DNA from: Sternotherus odoratus
Taxonomy: Eukaryota > Chordata > Testudines > Kinosternidae
Direction of reading: 5' to 3'
Length of the DNA stretch: 64,000 nucleotides
Assembly: GCA_032164245.1 (NCBI GenBank)
Contig: JAVMKO010000003.1
Location: 36,207,390-36,271,389, forward strand
Position numbers and translations under genes: made by a program
Shown: positions 56,262-64,000 of the stretch, in pieces
Numbering within the stretch: position 1 is the stretch's first letter
How the letters are laid out: each line of letters begins with the position of its first letter
Notes under the pieces: model-generated
Seen by the model: only the letters and a program-made list of their open reading frames with translations
Databases searched by the model: none
What the model was told of the DNA's origin: nothing

Positions 56262-58922
56262 GGGGCTGTCAAGCAATTACAAACATTAATTGCGAGATTA
56301 AACAAAAATAAAATAGCATTTATTTTAAATATTTTTGGATGTTTTCTACATTTTCAAATATATTGATTTCAAATATAACAGAATACAAAGTGTACAAATT
56401 ATTTTTAATTACAAATATTTGCACTGTAAAAAAACAAAGATATAGTATTTATCAATTCACCTAATACAAGTACTGTAGTGCAATCTCTTTATTGTGAGAG
56501 TTCACCTTAAAAAGGTAGAATTATGTACAAAAGTATAACTGCTTAAAAAATAAAATAATGTAAAACTTCAAAGCCTACAAGTCCATTTAATCCTATTTTT
56601 GTTCAGCCTATTGCTCAGACAAACAAGTTTGTTTGCATTTGCAGGAGATAATGCTGCCCACTTCTTGTTCTTGAAAGTGAGAACAAGTGTTCTCATGGCA
56701 CTTTTGTAGCCATCATCACAAGGTATTTACATGCCAGATGTGCTAAAGATTCATATATCCATTCATGCTTTAACCACCATTTCAGAAGATGCGTGTCCAT
56801 TCTGATGATGGGTTCTGCTCAATGACAATACAAAGCAGCGCAGATCGATGCATGTTCATTTTAATCATCTGAGCTAGATGCCACCAAGAGAAGGTTGATT
56901 TTCTTTTTTGGTGGTTTGGGTTCTGTAGTTTCTGCATTATAGAATCATAGAATATTAGGGTTGGAAGGGACTTCAGGAGACCATCTAGTCCAATACCCTG
57001 TTCAAAGCAGGACCAACACCAACTAAATTTTGTTAAGCTTGACCTTAAAAACCTCTCAGTTTGGAGATTCCACCACCTTCATAGATAACCCATTCCAGTG
57101 CTTCACCATCCTCCTAGTGAAATCGTGTTTCCGAATGTCCAACCTAGATCACCCCCACTGCAACTTGAGACCATTGCTTCTTGTTCTGTCATCTGCCACC
57201 ACTGAGAACAGCCTAGATCCATCCTTTCTGGAGCCCCCCCTTCAGGTAATTGAAGGCTGCTATCAAATCTCCCACCACTCTTCTCTTCTGCAGACTAAAT
57301 AACCCCAGTTCCCTCAGCCGCTCCTCATAAATCATGTGCTCCACCCCCCTAATAATTTTCGTTGCCCTCTGCTGAACTCTCTCCAATTTGTACACATCCC
57401 TGCTGTAGTGAGGGGACCAAAATTGGACACAATACTCCAGGTGTGGCCTCACCAGTGCCGATTAGAGCAGAATAATCGCTTTCCTCAATCTGCTGGCAGT
57501 GCTCCTACTAATACAGCCAAATATGCAACTGGCCTTCTTGGCAACAAGGGCACACAGCTGACTCATATCCAGCTTCTCGTCTACTGTAACCCCCATGTAC
57601 TTTTCTGCAGAACTGCTGCTTAGCCGGTCAGTCCGCAGCCTGTAGCCATGCATGGGATTCTTCCTTCCTAAGTGCAGAACTCTGCATGTTTCCTTGCTGA
57701 ATCTCATCAGATTTCTTTTGACCCAATCCTCCAATTTGTCTAGATCACTCTGGACCCTAACCCTACCCTCCAGTATATCTACCTCTCCTCCCCCCCCCCC
57801 CCCCGTATAGTGTGATTTGCAAACTTGCTGAAGGTGCAATTAATCCAGATCTTTAATAAAGATCCAGATCATTAATAAAGATGTTGAACAAAACCGGCCC
57901 TAGGCCTGACCTCTGGGGCACTCCGCTTGATACTGGCTGCCAACTAGACATTGAGCCATTGAACAAGACGGAGTGCTGCTCGTTTAAGACTTCTGAAAGC
58001 ATGCTCCACACCTCATCATGCTGAGATTTTGGAAGGCACTTCAGTTTCTTAAACCTTGGGTTAAGTGCTGTAGCTATCTTTAGAAATCCAACATTGGTAC
58101 CTTTTCTGTGTTTTGTCAAATCCGCAGCGAAAGTGTTCTTAATATGAACATGTGCTAAGTCATCATCCAAGATTGCTCTGTTTTATCTGCATTCTATCAT
58201 ATATTTCATGTTATAGCAGAGGACATAAAATTCTCCACCGAGGAGTTCAGAAACAAATTTAATTAATGCATTTTTTTTAACAAGTGTTATCTGCATGGAA
58301 GCATGTCCTCCAGAATGGTGGCTGAAGCATGAAGGGGTTTGTGAATGTTTAGCATAACTGGTACGTAAATACCTTGAAATGCCAGCCGCAAAAGTCCCAT
58401 GTGGATGCTTATTCTCAGTTTCTGGTGACATTGTAAATAAGAAGTGGGCAGCATTATCCCCATAAATAAAAACAAACTTGTTTGTTTTAATGATTGGCTG
58501 AATGAGAAGGAGGACTGAGTGGACTTGTAGGCTCTAAACTTTGCATTCTTTTGTTTTCAAGTACAGTTATGTAACAAAAAATTACATTTGTAAATTGCAC
58601 TTTCACACTAAAGAAATTGCACTAACAGTACTTGCATGAGGTGAATTGAAAAATATGGTTTCTTTTATAATTTTTACAGTGCAAATATTTGTAATAAAAA
58701 TAATAGTATAAAGTGAGCGATGTACACTTTGTATACTGTGTTGTAATTGAAATCAAAATATTTGAAAAATGTAGAAAAACATTCAAAATATTTAATAATT
58801 TTCAGTTGGTATTCTATTTAAAAGTGCAATTAAAACTGTGATTAATCACGACTAATTTTTTAAACCACAATTCATTTTTTTGTGTTAATCGTGTGAGTTA
58901 ACTGCAATTAATCGACAGCCCT
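56262..58922 (-). mobile_element. hAT transposon copy 1 (degenerate transposase), split by CR1
   Basis: The ends are GGGCTGTCAAGCAATTAC and TTAATCGACAGCCCT, inside GATTAA-rich subterminal sequence; flanks GTGTGTAC and GAGTGTAA match at 6 of 8 bases. The minus strand encodes pieces of a ZBED/hAT-type transposase: [37 protein letters not shown] and [20 protein letters not shown]. Stops and frameshifts abound. A ~1.03-kb CR1 at 56939-57969 interrupts it. Without the CR1 its length (about 1.63 kb) matches copy 2 at 62111-63723. Confidence 0.82.
56939..57969 (-). mobile_element. CR1 LINE, 3' part, nested in a hAT element
   Basis: Minus-strand order: [20 protein letters not shown] (reverse transcriptase), then [72 protein letters not shown] and [20 protein letters not shown]. 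The 3' UTR then ends in GGTTGGAAGGGACTTCAGGA-type sequence and ATTCTATGATTCTAT (all as minus/plus complement near 56939-57000). Frameshifts, an in-frame C(16) tract near 57790 and a 5' truncation make it inactive. Confidence 0.9.
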
Positions 58923-60357
58923 AGAGTGTAACTACGCTTGCGGCTGTGTATAGGTATATCTTAAAGTAAGTACAGGTTAAGAATTTTTGTTTTATCTACA
59001 AAATTATTAAACAATTACCCAGATTTAAGCTACGCAAGTCAAATGTTCATAAGCTTTCTGCTTTTGCCTAAATTTCAAAAGCAGTTTTACTGTTGCCTTA
59101 AATAGGAGCAAAGTTAGGCTAATGCTGAGCATATTTGAAAATCCTACCCTTTATAGAAAATATATTTGCAGGTCTTCTGAGTCATCAATTTATGCTATGG
59201 TTGGTTGCATATGGTTCTAAAAGTTATTATGCATGATACAGAATTGTACAATATCATTAATGCATCTCAGTTATATCACTAAGTTGGGGTATTTTTAGTT
59301 GTTTAAAAAAATAATAAACAGAATTTTAGAGAAACATTCAGGATTCTCTGATCATACATCACAGAAACTAAACTATATCTCTGTGCAATATTTTGTAGAT
59401 CACTAAGTAATGTATGTTTTCAGTAATATTACTGAAGTTTGGGGAAGCTAACAAACTGTATAAAAATATGGTTTGACAAAAGCCAAAATAAAACTAAAGC
59501 AAAACCAAATGATCAAAGTTCTCTTCTAACAAATAGACTACTGAATTCACCAGAAGCAAAAGGCTACATTTCGTGATGAATGTTAAATTTGGCTTTCTCT
59601 ATGTAAAAGTTTCAGTTTATTTTAATGGATGATAAAATGAACATATTAATCATAACATATGGAATACCATAAGTCTACTGTAAAAGACTTGCAGTTTTAC
59701 AGGGATTTTTAATTGTGAAGTGTTTATTTCCTGAAATGGGGAGGGAGTTGTTGGTAGTATGGAAACAATTCAAGGATGTCATAGTATAGTGAATGAGTAC
59801 CTGATCCTCAGCTGGTGTCAATTGGCATATCTCTACTGGAGTTCATGAATGAATCAGGAGAACACTCCTTATCCAGAATGAAATTTCAAACAAATAGTCA
59901 CTTGGGACAAAATTTGTAATTTTGTGGGGATTTATAGATATTTTCATGAAAATCCAGAGTTGGCTGAATCCATATGAATAACTTTCATCCCTGAAACGTA
60001 GTGAACTGAACTTAATACATTGATTCAATAAAGTATTTGAGATTTTATTTTTAATATTCAACCCCTGCTACTTGCACAAATTCACTGGGTTACTCTTTGA
60101 TGTAAGCAGCTCAAATAGCTGTAAAACTTGACCATTTCGCCCTTTTATTTTCCCATGGCTGCTAAAATGTGATTAAAATCCCATATTTATTTCCTCACAT
60201 TTTTTCAAGCATGGTACTTTTCTTAATGTACTTACCAGTGGAGCCTTTGATTTATTTAATTTTTTTACTTGCTGTCACAATAGTTAAATAGCTTTCTACA
60301 CAGTGATGTTGGTGATAATTTTTGCTTGCTCAAATCTTTGACTCACTATAGAATTTC
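58923..60357. other. Stretch without recognised features
   Basis: AT-rich sequence. No exon, RNA gene or recognised repeat. No match to the expected final MLIP exon. Confidence 0.45.
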
Positions 60358-60370
60358 TTAGGGGAGACAG

Positions 60371-60577
60371 TATCAGAGGGGTAGCTGTGTTACTCTGGAT
60401 CTACAAAAGTGACAAAGAGTCCAGTGGCACCTTATAGACTTACAGATGTATTAGAGCATAAGCTTTCGTGGGTGAATATCCACTTCATCATGCATCCGAC
60501 GAAGTGGGTATTCACGCACGAAAGCTTATGCTCTAATAATCTCTTAGTCTATAAAGTGCCACAGGACTTTGTCAGTT
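60371..60577. mobile_element. Mini Penelope-like inverted tail pair with 13-bp duplication
   Basis: The left arm is a minus-strand tail ('gtgttactctggatctacaa', CCAGTGGCACCTTATAGACT, AGAGCATAAGCTTTCGTGGG). The right arm is its inverse (CACGAAAGCTTATGCTCTAA, 'tagtctataaagtgccacag'), meeting near 60490 around 'catcatgcatccgacg'. The 13-bp repeat TTAGGGGAGACAG flanks it at 60358-60370 and 60578-60590. Non-coding. Confidence 0.85.
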
Positions 60578-60590
60578 TTAGGGGAGACAG

Positions 60591-62110
60591 AATCCTGCAG
60601 CATAATGTCTGATGTAATTGAAAACAAAGATTTTTTTCTATCTCCATCTTTCCTCCTTTTTTGTGGATATTGCGGCTTCGGAAATCTTTAACTTCCTTTT
60701 TAAAAGGAAGTTCTTATTTCTGTTCTTTCTCTTTTTTTATTCCTTCCCTATCCTTACAGTATCACAGTCTCCCTTCACATACATAAGGCAAAGAGAGGGA
60801 TTCCTTGATGTGATAGAATTGAAGAGGAGATAGCGTAGCTGATGTTCTAAACAATGCCAATTGTATTTACTCTTCTCTTCTGATTTTTCTTAGACATCTT
60901 TCCTGTCACGCCTCCCTGTTTGACACTGAGCACTGGTGATCATGTGGGTGACATTCAGTTTGAGACGTAGTGATGCAGCTACCTGTATTTGGTGATCTTC
61001 AGCTCCACCACTCCCTGTGTGGATCTCATAATTTGCATGGCAGAGAGTATTTTTTCACTTTTTTATGGGATAGGCAAAACTGCTCCATCTGGAAAATATC
61101 TTTGTCCTTACAATAAAAATATTAAAATTTGCTTTTAAGTTCAGCATTTTTCATGCAGTTTTTCACATATGTGTTTTTTCATTATTCATCTTCTGTCTTT
61201 ATCTGACAGTCTTCATTTGTAGGATCATATTATGTAAAGTAGGAAAATAATATTTTGTTGTGCTTTGAATGAACTTGTACTTTGGCAATGTTGAAATGGT
61301 GTGCCGATCATTTTTTTGAGGCTAAATTAAGTGGAATTCCTTAATTTGCTAAAATTCCTGTGGAAAAGATGTAGAATTATACAAATAGATGGAGCTCTTT
61401 TTATCATTTTTTGGTCCTGTCTGTATGCATATGTGCCAATAAAATGTATATATTCACGGAAAACATTGATTTTATTTTGGCTTTTTCATGTAATGGCTCA
61501 TTCTGATTTGCTGTATTTTTGAAGAGAAGTGTACCTTTTAGCAGTGACCATTCACTGAAGTTACTATCTTATCTATTTAATCAATGAATGTACCATGAAG
61601 TAACCTTTCACCTTCTGAAAACACAGTTGTATTTCCAGCAATAAAGATAGATTTTAATATTTTATGGAGTTGGTTAATTATGAGGTTCAGTGCCTGCATT
61701 TTCTGAGCCTTTAAGCATTTTAGAATTCTATAGGCTCATTAAATGGATGAGTAAATTTTTGGTGATTCAATAGAATACCATAATTTTTAGCATTTTTCTC
61801 ATCATGGGAATAAACTTTGTTCTTTGGCTGGTACTTTTTAATGATAACTCTGCAAGGCTGCTTTAAAGGATATATTCGCTATTGTAGAGTGTGCATTATT
61901 TACAGTAAATAATTTCTACATATGCTAATGAATGACTGACAGATTCAATTTTCATGAAACTATCAAATGATTGATTTTGTGTCTTGTGGAAGCAAAGATT
62001 TTTATGGGCATAACTAATTGGTTAACACAATGTCTTATGCAGCTGTTCAAGGACTCCCTGTATTTTTTTCATCTGTGGATATGTATTATTCACTTGCATC
62101 ATTTAGAATT
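60591..62110. other. Stretch without recognised features
   Basis: T-rich sequence, no exon with splice sites, no recognised repeat family. Confidence 0.45.
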
Positions 62111-63723
62111 AGGGATGTCAATTAATCAGTTAACTCATGTGATTAACTCAACATAATTAATCATGAATATAAAAGTTAATCGTGATTAATCGTAGCTTAA
62201 ATTGCACTGTTAAACAATAGAAAACCAATTGAAATTAATTAAATATTTGTGGATGTTTTTCTACATTTTCAAATATATTTATTTCAATTATAACATAGAA
62301 TACAACGTGCACAGTGCTCCCTTTATATTTTTTTATTACAAATGTTTGCACTGTAAAAAAAGAAATAGTATTTTTCAATTCACCTCATACTGTAGTGCAC
62401 TCTCTTTATCATGGAAGTGCAATTTACAAATGTAGATTTTTTTGTTACATAACTGCACTCCAAAACAAAACAATGTAAAAATGTAGAACCTACAAGTCCA
62501 CTTAGTCCTACTTCTTGTTTAGCAAATTGCTAAAACAAACAAATTTGTTTACCTTTACGGGAGATAATGCTGCCTCCTTATTTACAATGTCACCTGAAAG
62601 TGAGAACAGGTGTTCTTATGACACTTTTGTAGCTGGAATGGCAAGGTATTTATGTGCCAGATATGCTAAACATTTGTATGCCCCTTTATGCTTTGGACAC
62701 CATTCTACAGAACATGCTTCCAATTAAATTTGTAAGTGAACTCTTTGGGACAGAATTGTATTTTTCCTGCTCTTTTTTACCTGCATTCTGCCATATATTT
62801 CATGTTATAGCAGTCTTGAATGATGAGCTAGCACATGTTGGTTTTAAGAACACTTTCACTGCAGATTTGACAAAATGTAAATAAGTTACCAATGTGAAAT
62901 TTCTAAAGATATAGCACTCAATCCAAGGTTTAAGAATCTGAAGTGCCTTCCAAAATCAGAGAAGTATGAGGTGTGGAGCATGCCTTCAGAAGTCTAAAAA
63001 GACTAACACTCTGATGTGGAAACTACAGAACCCAAACCACCGAAAAAGAAAATCAACCTTCTGCTGTTGGCATCTGACTCAGATGATGAAAATGAACATG
63101 CATCGGTCAATACTGCTTTGGATCCTTATCGAGCACAACCTGTCATCAGCATGGACACATCCTCTGGAATGGTAGTTGAAGCATGGAGGGACATATGAAT
63201 CTTTGGCACATAAATATCTTGATACACTGGCTACAACAGTGTCATGTTAATGCCTGTTCTGACTCTCAGGTAATGTTGTAAACAAAAGTAGGCAGCATTA
63301 TCTCTCCTAAATGTGAGTACACTCTATGTCTGAGAAATGGACTGAACAAGAAGTAGGACTGAATGGACTTGTAGGCTCTACAGTTTTACATTGTTTTGTT
63401 TTTGAATGCAGTTATTTTTGTACATAATTTTAAATTTGTAAGTTCAACTTTCATGATAAAGAGATTGCACTATAGTTGTAATGGAAGAAATTAAAAATAC
63501 TATTTCTTTTATCATTTTTACAGCGTAGACCTTTGAATAAAAATAAATATAAAGTGAGCCCTGTACACTTCATATTCTGTGTTGTAATTTAAATCCATAT
63601 ATTTAAAAATGTAGGAAGCATCCCAAAATTTAAATAAATGGTGTTCTATTATTATTTAACAGCATGATTAATTGTAATTTTTTTAAATTGTGCAATTAAT
63701 TTTTTAATAGCTCGACAGCCCTA
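62111..63723 (+). mobile_element. hAT transposon copy 2 (degenerate transposase)
   Basis: Same family as the element at 56262, opposite orientation. The ends are AGGGATGTCAATTAATCA and CGACAGCCCT, with GATTAA-rich subterminal repeats. The plus strand encodes GDNAASLFTMSPESENRCSY, DTFVAGMARYLCARYAKHLY, LNDELAHVGFKNTFTADLTK and, in another frame, PKPPKKKINLLLLASDSDDE then LDPYRAQPVISMD. This is the hAT-type transposase region up to a degraded C-terminal dimerisation part. Several frameshifts and stops. No CR1 is inserted, so it serves as the empty-site reference for copy 1. Confidence 0.82.
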
Positions 63724-64000
63724 TTGAGAATGAAAACAGGATAGAGCTATACAGCTATGATATGGAGCATCATCTCATATTAACAAATTAATCTGTGGAC
63801 ATCCCCCATTGAAAAGAAGACCATAAAATAAAAATAAAGTATTTTAAATAAGGTTGAAAATTTGAATGACTAATATAATTTCCATGCTACTCCTAACATG
63901 CTCGCTACACTGGAGGATAGAATTCTGATGATTTTTCTTTTGAAAATATAATTTACCAACAACAATTGATAATGGGGTCCTAGAGAACTACATGCATTTA
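63724..64000. other. Window end without recognised features
   Basis: AT-rich sequence after the hAT element. No exon or repeat recognised. Confidence 0.45.

Noticed and set aside
62515..63198. Transposase frames as a domesticated host gene
   Set aside because: Frameshifts and stops break the frame, the terminal repeats are still present, and a sister copy lies 3 kb away, so it is a decayed transposon.

Overview
The window is vertebrate nuclear DNA: AT-rich, interrupted by GT/AG introns and dense in interspersed repeats. There are no bacterial-style operons, no CRISPR array and no convincing tRNA or rRNA gene. The repeats point to a turtle (Testudines): CR1 LINE fragments, Penelope-like elements (PLEs) with a GIY-YIG endonuclease, short PLE tails ending near 'gcggatacagactaacac', hAT elements starting CAGGGGTCGGCAACC, and solo LTRs starting TGTCATAAG. 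The turtle call comes from recalled repeat sequences, not a database search.

One host gene is visible. Nine plus-strand exons between 10466 and 50308 encode 832 codons of an orthologue of MLIP (muscular LMNA-interacting protein, also CIP). The exons run from the block containing GMQESDLFKAEF, through a 1,629-nt Ser/Pro-rich exon and several short exons, to the exon containing NPFKKYLEE. All nine start and end in phase 0 and have canonical splice sites. The 5' exons encoding the N-terminus and the last coding exon were not found, so the gene is partial at both ends. Sequence upstream of 10466 is 5' intron or intergenic. Sequence after 50308 is most likely the last intron.

Layout: 1-10465 holds repeats (an hAT-like TIR element, a small inverted PLE, an LTR-like segment on + and a long repeat on - with minisatellites). 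10466-16942 holds MLIP exons 1 and 2. 17085-26946 is an intron with a PLE pair split by a solo LTR, a GC-rich palindromic MITE, LTR-like segments and a CR1 fragment. 26947-40324 holds six short exons, an hAT MITE and other MITEs. 40325-50188 holds MIR/L2-like relics, an hAT MITE and the longest single-orientation PLE. 50309-64000 has no exon but a rich nest of repeats: a PLE inverted pair containing a Helitron and a pogo/Tigger-like element, a solo LTR, and two copies of one transposase-bearing hAT family, one of them split by a CR1.

The most interesting non-gene signals are (i) a 410-bp nonautonomous Helitron at 52437-52846 carrying a CpG-rich promoter-like cargo with ZNF143-, YY1- and NRF1-like motifs, (ii) PLE insertions that repeatedly take the form of inverted pairs with tails outward, several bounded by 9-13 bp target duplications, and (iii) the fully phase-0, cassette-like exon structure of MLIP.
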